From: Chitinophaga pinensis
GTDB taxonomy: Bacteria; Bacteroidota; Bacteroidia; UBA7662
Length of the DNA stretch: 64,000 bases
Direction of reading: 5' to 3'
Assembly (NCBI GenBank): GCA_945874665.1
Contig: CAMCHJ010000002.1
Location: 101,937 to 165,936 of the forward strand
Notes under the pieces: generated by a model
Seen by the model: the letters and a program-made list of their open reading frames with translations, nothing else
Told to the model about the DNA's origin: nothing
Databases searched by the model: none
Shown: positions 1 to 8,249 of the stretch, one piece after another
Layout: every line of letters begins with the position of its first letter
Position numbering within the stretch: the first letter of the stretch is position 1
Program-made: the position numbers and the translations under genes

Positions 1-529
1 GGCCATCCACCTCGATCCGTTCAAAGGTCCGGCCAACGACATCCTTGAAGCTGCTACAGAAGCTATTAAGCGCTATAAATTTATAGATGGCAACAAGCAA
101 GTAGCAGGTGGCGCCAGTTACGGCGGGCATTTGGCAGGCTGGATGTTGGGCACCACCACCCATTTTAAATGTTTGATCAGTCATGCCGGCCTCATCAACA
201 GCTACTCGCAATGGGCTACCAGCGATGGCATTTTCCACCGCGAAATCAGTGCGGGCGGCGTGCCTTGGGGCGACAGTCGCGTGTGGACTGAGCAAAACCC
301 CATCTCCTTTTTGCCTGATTTTAAAACCCCAATCCTCTTAACCATTGGTGAAAAAGACTATCGGGTGCCCATCAACAACACCTTAGAGGCTTGGAGCATT
401 TTGCAGCGGCAAAAAATCCCTTCGCGTCTCGTTGTGTTCCCCAACGAAAACCACTGGGTGCAAGACGGCCGCAACCACGAGTTTTTTGTAAACGAGATGC
501 ATGCGTGGATTGCTAAGTGGCTAGAATAG
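1..529 (+). CDS. S9 family prolyl oligopeptidase, C-terminal end (5' cut by window)
   Basis: The reading frame is open from base 2 and ends at TAG 527-529; the start lies outside the window. What remains is the catalytic alpha/beta-hydrolase end of an S9 serine peptidase (prolyl oligopeptidase or dipeptidyl aminopeptidase type). The nucleophile motif GASYGGH has its Ser codon at 116-118. The Asp lies in GEKDYRVP and the His in NENHWV, in the spacing normal for the family. These enzymes cut short peptides, often after Pro or Ala, and in Bacteroidota are usually periplasmic. The exact subfamily and any signal peptide cannot be judged from this fragment. The next gene has its own promoter 15 bases downstream. 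Confidence 0.88.
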   Translation, partial: AIHLDPFKGPANDILEAATEAIKRYKFIDGNKQVAGGASYGGHLAGWMLGTTTHFKCLISHAGLINSYSQWATSDGIFHREISAGGVPWGDSRVWTEQNPISFLPDFKTPILLTIGEKDYRVPINNTLEAWSILQRQKIPSRLVVFPNENHWVQDGRNHEFFVNEMHAWIAKWLE

Positions 530-539
530 CTTAAATTTG
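510..539 (+). promoter_or_regulatory. Bacteroidota-type promoter for the small membrane protein gene
   Basis: TTG at 510-512, a 19-base gap, then TAAATTTG at 532-539 match the Bacteroidota -33 TTG and -7 TAnnTTTG elements. The ATG at 545 follows the -7 box by only five bases, so the transcript would be leaderless or nearly so. Confidence 0.6.
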
Positions 540-544
540 CAAGA

Positions 545-910
545 ATGATTGTTTCGTTTTTCAAAACCCCCAAGCACCAGCGCTTTAACTACGTACCGCG
601 GTATTACAATCCCGAGGAAGAGGAGCGGCAAGAGCGCCTGCGCAAGTCTCTCGGCGAAACTTTAACCGGCGACACCAGCGTAAAACGCATCCAGTTCAAG
701 CGGCAGATGGGCTACCAGGCGGCAGTCAAAAAATCGAACCTCAACATCATTTTCCTGATTTTTTTCATTTCAGGGCTCTTTTTCTTGATTTTCAATGCCC
801 TTATTTCGCTACCCACTGCAATACTGCTCATTGCCTTGCTTATTGTTTGGCGCACGGGCATGTTGACGCGTTTTTTCCAATTTTTCAAGCCCAAGCGGAG
901 GGGTAATTAG
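545..910 (+). CDS. Small membrane protein conserved next to mutL
   Basis: A 121-residue protein with no assignable function. The N-terminal half is charged and starts with an aromatic patch, FNYVPRYYNPEEEE. Two hydrophobic stretches (about residues 62-80 and 84-102) should cross the inner membrane, and the tail is basic (KPKRR). From memory, a protein of this shape with the same N-terminal FxYxPRYY patch sits beside mutL in many Bacteroidota and is sometimes mislabelled riboflavin synthase subunit beta; nothing here supports that enzyme. Its TAG stop shares one base with the GTG start of mutL, so the two are probably translated together. Confidence 0.7.
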   Translation: MIVSFFKTPKHQRFNYVPRYYNPEEEERQERLRKSLGETLTGDTSVKRIQFKRQMGYQAAVKKSNLNIIFLIFFISGLFFLIFNALISLPTAILLIALLIVWRTGMLTRFFQFFKPKRRGN

Positions 911-2769
911 TGGCCGATATTATTCAGTTACTTTCAGATGCCCTTGCCAACCAAATTGCGGCGGGCGAAGTGGTGCAACGGCCGGCTTCGGCAGTAAAAG
1001 AGCTGCTCGAAAACGCGGTAGATGCTGGTGCTGACGACATCCAGCTGGTGGTGAAAGATGCCGGCAAAACGCTCATCCAGGTAGTGGATAATGGTTGCGG
1101 GATGTCGGTAACCGATGCCCGGATGTGTTTCGAGCGCCATGCCACCTCCAAAATCAAGGACATCAACGACCTGTTTCGCATTCGCACCTTCGGCTTTAGG
1201 GGCGAAGCCATGGCTTCGATAGCTGCTGTGGCGCAGGTGGAGTTGCGTACGAGGCGTACAGAGGATGAACTCGGCACCCATTTACGCATTGAAGGCAGCA
1301 ATTACCTCGGACAAGAGCCAGCACAACTGCCCGCAGGCACCAATATTCTCATTAAAAACCTGTTTTACAACATCCCGGCAAGGCGTAATTTTTTAAAGAA
1401 AGACGACACTGAATTCCGCAACATCTGCGACGAATTTCTGCGCGTCGCCCTCTCTCAATCCAATTTACAACTCAGCTTGGTGCATAACAACAACGATGTG
1501 TACCGCTTGCGCCCCGGCAACCTCCGCCAGCGCATCGTGGGCATCATGGGCGATCAATTCAACACCAGCCTGGTGCCCGTCGACGAAAGTACCCCCATGC
1601 TCAAGGTCCACGGCTTCATCGGCAAACCCAATACCGCGCGCAAAAGCAAAGGCAACCAATATTTTTTCGTTAACAACCGCTATATCCGCGATCCTTACCT
1701 GCACCATGCCGTGATGGGCGCTTATGCCGGTTTATTGCCAGAAGGTGCACATCCCGCCTATTTCCTTTTTTTAGAACTCGACCCCAAAAAGGTAGATGTG
1801 AATGTGCATCCCACCAAAACAGAGGTGAAGTTTGAGGAAGAACAGGCCCTGTACGCCATTCTGCAGTCGGCCATCAAACGGGCCTTGAGTCAGTATAACG
1901 TGGCGCCTAGTTTAGATTTTGAGCGGGAAACGGGGCTCGACGGGCTCGACCTCAGTCCAAAGCCTACCGACCAAATCCGCCAACCGCAAATCAGCTTCAA
2001 TCCGCACTACAACCCGTTTAGCAATCCAGGCGGACAAGCACCCGCCGCCCCCAGCGGCAGCAGTGCGGGCAGCTACCCTGGCAGCGCCCCCAAACGCACT
2101 TCCACCGACGGCTGGCAAAATTTGTACGACATTGGCCAGGGCGACAGCGGAGCGGCAGGTCAACAGCTACCCCTTTTAAGCAGTGAAGAAACGCATCCCA
2201 CTTCCGAAAAACCCCTTTTTCAACTGCATCGAAGCTACATCGTTTCACAAATCAAAAGTGGCTTGCTGCTGATTGACCAGCAGGCCGCCCACGAGCGCAT
2301 TTTATACGAAAAATACCTCCAGCAACTCAGCAGCGGTAAAAGCGCCAGTCAACGATTGCTCTTCCCCGAGCCACTCGAGCTCAGCACCATCGAAGCGGGC
2401 ATGTTGCAGGAGCTGTGGGACGAGCTGACTCGCTCTGGCTTTGTGCTGCAACGTGAAAATGACTTGCATTATCAAATTCAAGGTGTCCCCACAGAGCTCG
2501 TTGCCAGCGATGCGGGACAGCTGCTGCGCAATATCCTCGACCAATACCGCCTAAACCAAACCCACGACCCCAAGGCCTTGCACGAGCAAATGGCCCGCAC
2601 CTTGGCCCATAACGGCGGCGTAAAAAGCGGCAAAATTCTCCAAAAAGCCGAAATGCAGCAGCTCATCGACGAGCTTTTTGCCTGCGAAAACCCCTATTAC
2701 ACCCCTGAAGGCAAACAAACGCTGCTTACCCTCACCCTAGAGGAAGTGATGCAGCGACTCAAAAACTAA
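910..2769 (+). CDS. mutL: DNA mismatch repair protein MutL
   Basis: MutL couples mismatch recognition by MutS to strand removal. The 619 residues match the usual length. The GHKL ATPase motifs are in order near the N-terminus: ELLENAVDAG, DNGCGM and GFRGEA. A Pro/Ser/Gly-rich linker (about 370-410) leads to the C-terminal dimerisation domain. GTG at 910 is the right start because DIIQLLSDALANQIAAGEVV is the normal N-terminus; it overlaps the upstream stop by one base. The metal-binding endonuclease motif DQHA(x)2E(x)4E reads DQQA-AH-E-RILY-E at 456-467, so the His is Gln, and the CPHGRP-like motif near the C-terminus is replaced by CENPYYTPEGK. Nicking activity is therefore uncertain. Confidence 0.96.
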   Translation: MADIIQLLSDALANQIAAGEVVQRPASAVKELLENAVDAGADDIQLVVKDAGKTLIQVVDNGCGMSVTDARMCFERHATSKIKDINDLFRIRTFGFRGEAMASIAAVAQVELRTRRTEDELGTHLRIEGSNYLGQEPAQLPAGTNILIKNLFYNIPARRNFLKKDDTEFRNICDEFLRVALSQSNLQLSLVHNNNDVYRLRPGNLRQRIVGIMGDQFNTSLVPVDESTPMLKVHGFIGKPNTARKSKGNQYFFVNNRYIRDPYLHHAVMGAYAGLLPEGAHPAYFLFLELDPKKVDVNVHPTKTEVKFEEEQALYAILQSAIKRALSQYNVAPSLDFERETGLDGLDLSPKPTDQIRQPQISFNPHYNPFSNPGGQAPAAPSGSSAGSYPGSAPKRTSTDGWQNLYDIGQGDSGAAGQQLPLLSSEETHPTSEKPLFQLHRSYIVSQIKSGLLLIDQQAAHERILYEKYLQQLSSGKSASQRLLFPEPLELSTIEAGMLQELWDELTRSGFVLQRENDLHYQIQGVPTELVASDAGQLLRNILDQYRLNQTHDPKALHEQMARTLAHNGGVKSGKILQKAEMQQLIDELFACENPYYTPEGKQTLLTLTLEEVMQRLKN

Positions 2770-2910
2770 ATTTGGTTGTACTAGACCAAAAATCAGCCCC
2801 TTAACCTGCAAAGCAGCTCATTTCTGAAACGATTGGCAGCTTTCTGCTGTTTAGCTTGTTTCGATCCAACTTCCCTCGTTTTCACCCATCTTAAAGCCGT
2901 AAAAAACGGA

Positions 2911-2918
2911 TATATTTG
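2911..2918 (+). promoter_or_regulatory. -7 promoter box before the first rhomboid gene
   Basis: TATATTTG fits the Bacteroidota -7 element TAnnTTTG and ends six bases before the ATG at 2925. No TTG lies at the expected -33 distance. The 2770-2910 stretch behind it holds only a weak hairpin right after mutL (2771-2776 with 2785-2790). Confidence 0.5.
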
Positions 2919-2924
2919 CACACT

Positions 2925-3650
2925 ATGAGTTCACAAATCAGTCCTGGTCGCTTCGATGTACTCCCCGTGGTGGTCAAAAACATCATCATTATCAACGGGC
3001 TTTTCTTTTTAGGCACTTATGTGTTGGGCAACAATTTTGGCACCGACCTGATCAAGATTTTCGGGCTCCGCTTTCCTGCCGCCTCCGAGTTTCAGCTTTG
3101 GCAGCCCGTTACCCACCTGTTTATGCACGGCAGCATCAACCACATCCTTTTCAATATGTTCTCGTTTTGGATGTTTGGCAGCCTGCTTGAAAATGTGTGG
3201 GGCGCAAAACGGTTCCTTAATTTTTACATCATCACAGGTTTTGGCGCAGCTTTTTTGCATTACCTGATCGTATATTTTTTAGAATTGCAGCCTTTACTCA
3301 CCAGCATTGACCTGCAAATAGCTACCGCCAGTGCCCCACAGCTCTCCTACCTTGAGCAATACCGCGAACAAATCCTCAACATGCCCAACATCATTGGCGC
3401 CAGTGGTGCGGTTGCTGGCATTTGGATCGCTTTTGCTTACCTCTTCCCCAACAGCACCCTGTATTTATTTTTCGCTTTCCCGGTGAAAGCCAAATACCTG
3501 GCGGCAGTTTACGTTTTGGTAGAGTTATACCAGGCATTGCAGTTTAATCCTAGCGACAATGTAGCCCACTTTGCCCACCTCGGCGGCATGCTGTTTGGCT
3601 TTTTGATTGTAAAGTTTTGGTACAACAACGATAGACTGAATTTTTACTAA
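2925..3650 (+). CDS. Rhomboid family intramembrane serine protease
   Basis: A polytopic inner-membrane protease of 241 residues. The catalytic dyad is visible: Ser160 in GASGAVAG and His218 in HFAHLGG. The upstream HGSINHILFNM segment is the usual rhomboid L1/TM2 His-Asn region. Such enzymes cut transmembrane helices of client proteins; the client here is unknown. I chose ATG 2925 rather than the TTG at 2916 because the -7 box overlaps the latter. Its stop overlaps the ATG of a second rhomboid gene by one base (TAATG). The mutL-rhomboid-rhomboid order is common in Bacteroidota. Confidence 0.92.
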   Translation: MSSQISPGRFDVLPVVVKNIIIINGLFFLGTYVLGNNFGTDLIKIFGLRFPAASEFQLWQPVTHLFMHGSINHILFNMFSFWMFGSLLENVWGAKRFLNFYIITGFGAAFLHYLIVYFLELQPLLTSIDLQIATASAPQLSYLEQYREQILNMPNIIGASGAVAGIWIAFAYLFPNSTLYLFFAFPVKAKYLAAVYVLVELYQALQFNPSDNVAHFAHLGGMLFGFLIVKFWYNNDRLNFY

Positions 3651-4585
3651 TGAGAGGCAATTCAATTCTCAACGATTTACGCAGCACCTTCACGCGCGAC
3701 AACAACAGCCTGAACCAGCTTATTTTGGTAAATGTGCTGGTGTTTTTAGTGCTGAGCGTGGTGGCGGTGATCGTGGCCCTCTTTCAACTCGAAGCCGGCT
3801 GGTACCTGCGCATCAGTCGCTACCTCGCCGTACCCGCTTCGCTGGGCAATTTGCTGTACAGGCCTTGGTCGTTGTTTACCTATATGTTTGTACACGCTGG
3901 CTTCTTCCATATTTTGTTTAACATGCTGTGGTTGTACTGGATTGGCCAAATTTTTCAGGAATACCTGGGCAGCAAAAAACTCGTGGCGGTGTATTTTTTA
4001 GGTGGATTGGCAGGTGCCTTTATGTACATCTTGGCCTTTAACATCTTCCCGCTGTTTCGCAACATCATCGACACCTCTTTTGCAGTTGGCGCCTCTGCTT
4101 CGGTACTGGCCGTGGTGGTAGGCGCGGCTACCTTGCTGCCTAATTTCACCATCCGTTTGTTTCTTTTTGGCAATGTGCCACTTAAATATTTGGCGCTGGC
4201 CATGGTCATCATCGACTTGTTAAGTGCCTCTGGCAGCAATGCAGGCGGTCATTTTGCACATTTAGGTGGAGCCGTTTTTGGCTTTGTGTACATTAAGCAG
4301 CTGCAGGCAGGTAGAGATTTAGGGTCGGGCTTTAACCGGATGGCGGACTGGTTGGTAACTACTTTTAAGCCTAGCAAAAAAAGCCGACTCAAAGTGAGTT
4401 ACAGAAATCCCAACCCATCGAAAGAAGCCACTGTAAAAACCGCCGCCACCAGCACTGCCGCCGCTACCCATCCTAAAGTACAACAAGAAAGCATTGACCG
4501 CATACTCGATAAGATTGCGCAAAAAGGCTACGACGGACTAAGCAAAGAAGAAAAAGAGCAGCTCTTTCGGGCCAGCAAACAATAA
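3650..4585 (+). CDS. Second rhomboid family protease with soluble C-terminal tail
   Basis: A 311-residue paralogue of the preceding protein. Its six or so membrane helices carry the Ser motif GASASVLAV and the His motif GGHFAHLGG, so both dyad residues are kept. After the last helix there is a basic cytoplasmic segment (KPSKKSRLKV), then a short helical C-terminal domain (RILDKIAQKGYDGLSKEEKE) that is typical of the Bacteroidota version and absent from the first rhomboid. TAATG coupling with the upstream gene and direct abutment with the next gene (stop 4583-4585, ATG 4586) indicate one operon. Confidence 0.92.
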   Translation: MRGNSILNDLRSTFTRDNNSLNQLILVNVLVFLVLSVVAVIVALFQLEAGWYLRISRYLAVPASLGNLLYRPWSLFTYMFVHAGFFHILFNMLWLYWIGQIFQEYLGSKKLVAVYFLGGLAGAFMYILAFNIFPLFRNIIDTSFAVGASASVLAVVVGAATLLPNFTIRLFLFGNVPLKYLALAMVIIDLLSASGSNAGGHFAHLGGAVFGFVYIKQLQAGRDLGSGFNRMADWLVTTFKPSKKSRLKVSYRNPNPSKEATVKTAATSTAAATHPKVQQESIDRILDKIAQKGYDGLSKEEKEQLFRASKQ

Positions 4586-5686
4586 ATGATGCAGCGCATA
4601 CTACGATTATTCCGCAATCTGGTATTCAGTTTTAACATACTGGCCGCGCTGCTTTCTATACTCGTGTACATAGCCCCTTATGTGCATCCCGAAACCTTTT
4701 GGCAAACGGTTTTTTTGCCGTACCTCTCCTTTCCCATGCTGCTGGTACACATCGGCTTTATGGTGTGGTGGTCGTTGGGGAGATCTAAAAAAGTGCTGGT
4801 TTCGCTCATCGCCATCGTTTTAGGCTGGCCGGTAAACAACGCCACCTTGCAGTGGAGTCCTGGCGCCAAAGCCGGTCCCAATGCCCTCAAAGTAATGAGC
4901 TACAACGTGGGTAATTTTAGGGAAGACGGCGAAAAAAAAGCAACGCACCAAAACATCCTCAGCATCATCGAAGCTGAACAACCGCATATCATTTGTTTTC
5001 AGGAGTACCAGAGCAAAAACCGCAAAACAGGCGATTTTTCCGACATCCTTTTTGACCAGCTGCAGTATCAGCAGGGCTACTTTGAGAAGGCAATTGGCAA
5101 TGCTGATTGGGGATTTTCGGGTTTGTCGATCTTCAGTAAATATCCCATCATCGCTAAAAATTACTTACCGTTTCAAAACGAACGTACTGTGAATGGTTGC
5201 ATTTATGTAGATGTATTGATGGGTAGCGATACGGTACGCATCATCAACATCCACCTGCAAACCAACCGCCTGCAACGCGAAGAACTCGAATATGTACGCG
5301 GCATTCAAGCCAATCCCGATGCCGAAAGTGGCAAAGGCATCCTCAAAATAATGGCAAAAATTAAAGGTGCCGCCCTCGCCCGCGCGAGCCAGGCCGAAAC
5401 CGTGGCCGCCCTCATCGACAGCACGCCTTACCCCATCATTTTGTGTGGCGATTTTAACGATTTGCCCGCTTCGTACGCTTACCACCAAGTAAAGGGGCAT
5501 CTACAGGATAGTTTTGTAAAAAAGGGCAACGGCACGGGCAAGACCTACGCCGGCGTTTTTCCCTCTTTTCGCATCGATCAGGTGTTTGTTGACCCCAGTT
5601 TTAAGGTCAAAACCCATCGTGTGATCAAAAAAAGGCACTCCGACCACTTTCCAGTGGTGGTGGCCATTGAACTTCCCCAACCATAG
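4586..5686 (+). CDS. Membrane-anchored endonuclease/exonuclease/phosphatase (EEP) family protein
   Basis: A 366-residue protein. Three hydrophobic N-terminal segments (about 10-90) anchor it in the membrane, and an EEP fold follows. The EEP signatures are present in order: SYNVGNFR (metal Asn), CFQEYQ (metal Glu), NIHLQTN (catalytic His region), CGDFNDLP (Asp and Asn) and a terminal HSDHFPV (Asp-His pair). The family cleaves phosphodiesters or phosphomonoesters in nucleic acids, phospholipids or inositol phosphates, and sequence alone does not choose between these. The gene follows the second rhomboid gene with no gap. Paired ATGs at 4586 and 4589 leave the exact start open by one codon. Confidence 0.88.
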   Translation: MMQRILRLFRNLVFSFNILAALLSILVYIAPYVHPETFWQTVFLPYLSFPMLLVHIGFMVWWSLGRSKKVLVSLIAIVLGWPVNNATLQWSPGAKAGPNALKVMSYNVGNFREDGEKKATHQNILSIIEAEQPHIICFQEYQSKNRKTGDFSDILFDQLQYQQGYFEKAIGNADWGFSGLSIFSKYPIIAKNYLPFQNERTVNGCIYVDVLMGSDTVRIINIHLQTNRLQREELEYVRGIQANPDAESGKGILKIMAKIKGAALARASQAETVAALIDSTPYPIILCGDFNDLPASYAYHQVKGHLQDSFVKKGNGTGKTYAGVFPSFRIDQVFVDPSFKVKTHRVIKKRHSDHFPVVVAIELPQP

Positions 5687-5697
5687 TTTTATATTTG
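5667..5697 (+). promoter_or_regulatory. cysS promoter
   Basis: TTG 5667-5669, a 20-base gap and TATATTTG 5690-5697 give a full Bacteroidota promoter inside and just after the end of the EEP gene. The cysS ATG at 5702 comes four bases after the box, so a leaderless mRNA is likely. Confidence 0.65.
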
Positions 5698-5701
5698 TCC
5701 T

Positions 5702-7177
5702 ATGCAGCCCGTTCTTCAGCTATACAACACCCTCAGTCGCACCAAAGAAATCTTTGAACCCATCACGCCCCCGCATGTGGGTTTGTATGTGTGCGGTCCT
5801 ACCGTGTACGGCGAAGCGCACCTCGGGCATGCCCGGCCTTACATTACCTTTGATGTGCTGCGGCGCTACCTCACCCATTTGGGCTACAAAGTGCGCTATG
5901 TGCGCAACATCACCGATGTGGGGCATTTAGAAAACGATGCCGACGCAGGTGAAGATAAAATTGCCAAAAAAGCACGTTTAGAGCAGCTAGAGCCCATGGA
6001 AGTGGTGGAGCTGTACACTGGCAGCTTCCACGCCAGCATGCGCGAGCTCAACAATTTGCCGCCGAGCATCGAGCCGCGGGCATCAGGACACATCATTGAG
6101 CAGCAGGCCATGATCAGCAAGCTCATCGAGCAGGGTTTTGCCTACGAATCGCAGGGCTCGGTGTATTTCGACATCAGCAGCTATTCGCAGCAATACGATT
6201 ATGGTACGCTGTCGGGACGGGTGGTGGAAGAATTACTGGCTGGGGCCGGCAATGAGCGGCGTACTTTGGAGGGGCAAGACGAAAAGCGGAACCCAGCAGA
6301 CTTCGCCCTCTGGAAAAAAGCACAACCTGAGCACATCATGCGCTGGCCGAGTCCTTGGAGCGATGGCTTCCCCGGCTGGCACATCGAATGTTCAGCTATG
6401 AGTGCCAAGTATTTGGGCGATTATTTCGACATCCACGGTGGCGGCATGGACCTCCTTTTTCCGCACCACGAAAGCGAAATCGCACAGTCGCAGGGCAGCT
6501 GCGGCCACCATCCTGTGAAATACTGGATGCACAATAATATGATCACCATCAACGGACAAAAAATGGGCAAGTCGCTGGGCAACTTCATCACCCTCAGCGA
6601 GCTGTTTAACGGCACCCACGCCAAGTTAACACAGGCCTACAGTCCCATGACCATCCGCTTTTTCATCCTCCAAGCCCACTACCGCAGCACGCTAGACTTC
6701 AGCAACGAAGCCCTGCAAGCCGTTGAAAAAGGCCTGAAGCGCTTTATGGAAGGTGTAAAAACGCTGCTGAGCGTGCAGCCCGGCAAAGAAAGCAGCTTCG
6801 CCGTCGACCCCCTCATTGCCAGCTACCACGAGGCCTTGTGCGACGACCTCAACACCCCCATCCTCATTGCGCAGCTCTACGAAACCATCTACCAAGGCAA
6901 TTTAATGGCCAGCGGCAAGGCCAGTTTAACAGCTGCCGACCTTCAAAATCTACAAGAGGCCGTTAAAACCATGGTTTTTGAGGTTTTGGGGATGAAAATC
7001 GAGGCGGAAGCAGCCACTGATAAGGTAGATGGACTGGTACAAATGTTGTTGCAGATGCGGGTGGATGCCAAAAACAACAAAGACTGGGCTACCAGCGACC
7101 GCATCCGCGACCAATTGGCGGCTTTGGGCATTCAAGTGAAAGACAGCAAAGAAGGCAGCAGCTGGAGTTTCAGCTAA
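5702..7177 (+). CDS. cysS: Cysteine--tRNA ligase
   Basis: A class I aminoacyl-tRNA synthetase that charges tRNA-Cys in the cytoplasm. The 491 residues are of normal length. Visible signatures are [15 protein letters not shown], with the zinc Cys and the HIGH box as HLGH (40-43), and the KMSKS loop as KMGKS (287-291) followed by LGNF. The WHIECSAM and [11 protein letters not shown] segments supply the other zinc ligands (Cys, His, Glu). The C-terminal DALR-type helical domain is complete. Its own promoter separates it from the upstream EEP gene, and the M28 gene follows after 11 bases, so these two may be cotranscribed. Confidence 0.97.
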   Translation: MQPVLQLYNTLSRTKEIFEPITPPHVGLYVCGPTVYGEAHLGHARPYITFDVLRRYLTHLGYKVRYVRNITDVGHLENDADAGEDKIAKKARLEQLEPMEVVELYTGSFHASMRELNNLPPSIEPRASGHIIEQQAMISKLIEQGFAYESQGSVYFDISSYSQQYDYGTLSGRVVEELLAGAGNERRTLEGQDEKRNPADFALWKKAQPEHIMRWPSPWSDGFPGWHIECSAMSAKYLGDYFDIHGGGMDLLFPHHESEIAQSQGSCGHHPVKYWMHNNMITINGQKMGKSLGNFITLSELFNGTHAKLTQAYSPMTIRFFILQAHYRSTLDFSNEALQAVEKGLKRFMEGVKTLLSVQPGKESSFAVDPLIASYHEALCDDLNTPILIAQLYETIYQGNLMASGKASLTAADLQNLQEAVKTMVFEVLGMKIEAEAATDKVDGLVQMLLQMRVDAKNNKDWATSDRIRDQLAALGIQVKDSKEGSSWSFS

Positions 7178-7188
7178 GCGATACGACC

Positions 7189-8160
7189 ATGAAAAAACGC
7201 ATCCTCTTTGGTTTGCTGCTGCTGTTGGCAGTGGGGGCCTGCAAAAACGAATCGAGCGAAACGCAAGAAAAAGCGCCCGAACAGCCTGCCAAAGCCGTGG
7301 TTACGCACCCGCCTTTTAACGCCGACAGCGCCTATGCTTGGGTAGAAGCCCAGGTGAATTTTGGTCCACGCACCCCCGGCAGCGCTGCGCACGCTGCTTG
7401 TGCCGATTATTTGGTGAAGACCTTGCAGCGTTTTACGCCCGAGGTGCAGGTGCAAAGCGCTCCTATTAAGGCCCACGACGGCAAGACCTTCCAGCTCAAA
7501 AACATCATCGCAAGTTTTAATCCCACCCAAAAAAAGCGGGTGGTATTGGCAGCGCACTGGGATACCCGTCCGCGTGCCGACCAAGACACCGAGCGCACCA
7601 ACCAAGCCATCGATGGCGCCAACGACGGGGCTTCAGGCGTGGCGGTTTTGTTAGAGATGGCCCGCAACTTTGCCATTCAAGCGCCAAGTGTTGGCGTTGA
7701 CATTGTGCTGTTCGACCTCGAAGATTATGGCATTTCAGAGGTGGCCGATAGCTACTGTCTCGGTTCGCAATACTGGGCTGCCAATCCCCATAAAGCTGGC
7801 TACCGCGCCGAATACGGCATTTTGTACGATATGGTCGGCGGCAAAGACGCCCGTTTTTACATGGAAGGTTATTCGATGTACTACGCCCCGCACATCATGC
7901 GCAAGGTATGGAATGCCGCCCACGACCTCGGTTTTGGCAGCTTTTTCACCTTCCAGCAAAGCAATCCTATTACCGACGACCATTACTACGTAAACAAAAT
8001 CGCCGGCATCCCCATGATCGACATCATTGAGCACGACCCCACCTCGCCTACTGGCTTTGGTAAATACTGGCATACCCACGACGACGGTATGGAAGTGATC
8101 GACCGCGCTACTTTGCAGGCAGTGGGGCAGAGTACGTTGTGGGTGGTGTACCAAGAGTAA
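7189..8160 (+). CDS. M28 family lipoprotein, glutaminyl-cyclase-like
   Basis: A 323-residue envelope protein. The signal ends in a lipobox (LLLAVGAC), so the mature protein is a lipoprotein. The M28 fold shows AHWDTR, DGANDGASG, FDLEDYG, TDDHYYVN and WHTHDD. Having a single Glu in DLEDYG, rather than the EE pair of aminopeptidases, together with DDH and the late WHTHDD, is the pattern of glutaminyl cyclases. These enzymes turn N-terminal Gln into pyroglutamate, and Porphyromonas QC belongs to this type. The assignment to QC rather than aminopeptidase is an inference from motif pattern. It fits the many Gln+1 signal-peptidase products encoded in this window. Confidence 0.8.
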   Translation: MKKRILFGLLLLLAVGACKNESSETQEKAPEQPAKAVVTHPPFNADSAYAWVEAQVNFGPRTPGSAAHAACADYLVKTLQRFTPEVQVQSAPIKAHDGKTFQLKNIIASFNPTQKKRVVLAAHWDTRPRADQDTERTNQAIDGANDGASGVAVLLEMARNFAIQAPSVGVDIVLFDLEDYGISEVADSYCLGSQYWAANPHKAGYRAEYGILYDMVGGKDARFYMEGYSMYYAPHIMRKVWNAAHDLGFGSFFTFQQSNPITDDHYYVNKIAGIPMIDIIEHDPTSPTGFGKYWHTHDDGMEVIDRATLQAVGQSTLWVVYQE

Positions 8161-8210
8161 GACCGCGAGTCGAAGACGAGCGCTCTGTAAAGCGCGCGCA
8201 GCGCGCGGTC
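8161..8210. repeat. GC-rich palindromic intergenic element
   Basis: GACCGCG at 8161-8167 pairs with CGCGGTC at 8204-8210, and inner GCGC arms flank CTGTAAA, giving a roughly 50-base fold directly after the M28 stop. No T-run follows, so it is not a standard intrinsic terminator. It looks like a REP-type palindrome or a processing hairpin. Confidence 0.5.
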
Positions 8211-8223
8211 TCCAAATAATTGC

Positions 8224-8231
8224 TATTTTTG
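8224..8231 (+). promoter_or_regulatory. -7 promoter box of ftsK
   Basis: TATTTTTG fits TAnnTTTG and lies 18 bases before the ftsK ATG. The position where a -33 TTG would fall is taken by the GC-rich palindrome. Confidence 0.45.
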
Positions 8232-8249
8232 AGCAACCATACCCTCTCA

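Noticed and set aside
924-1301. Antisense frames within mutL (minus strand)
   Set aside because: Shadow frames of a strongly coding gene with no recognisable motif; the same holds for antisense frames in cysS, ftsK, rny, purM and ricT.
2771-2790. Hairpin TTTGGT/ACCAAA after mutL as a terminator
   Set aside because: Only six pairs, A/T-rich at one end, with no T-run; too weak to call.
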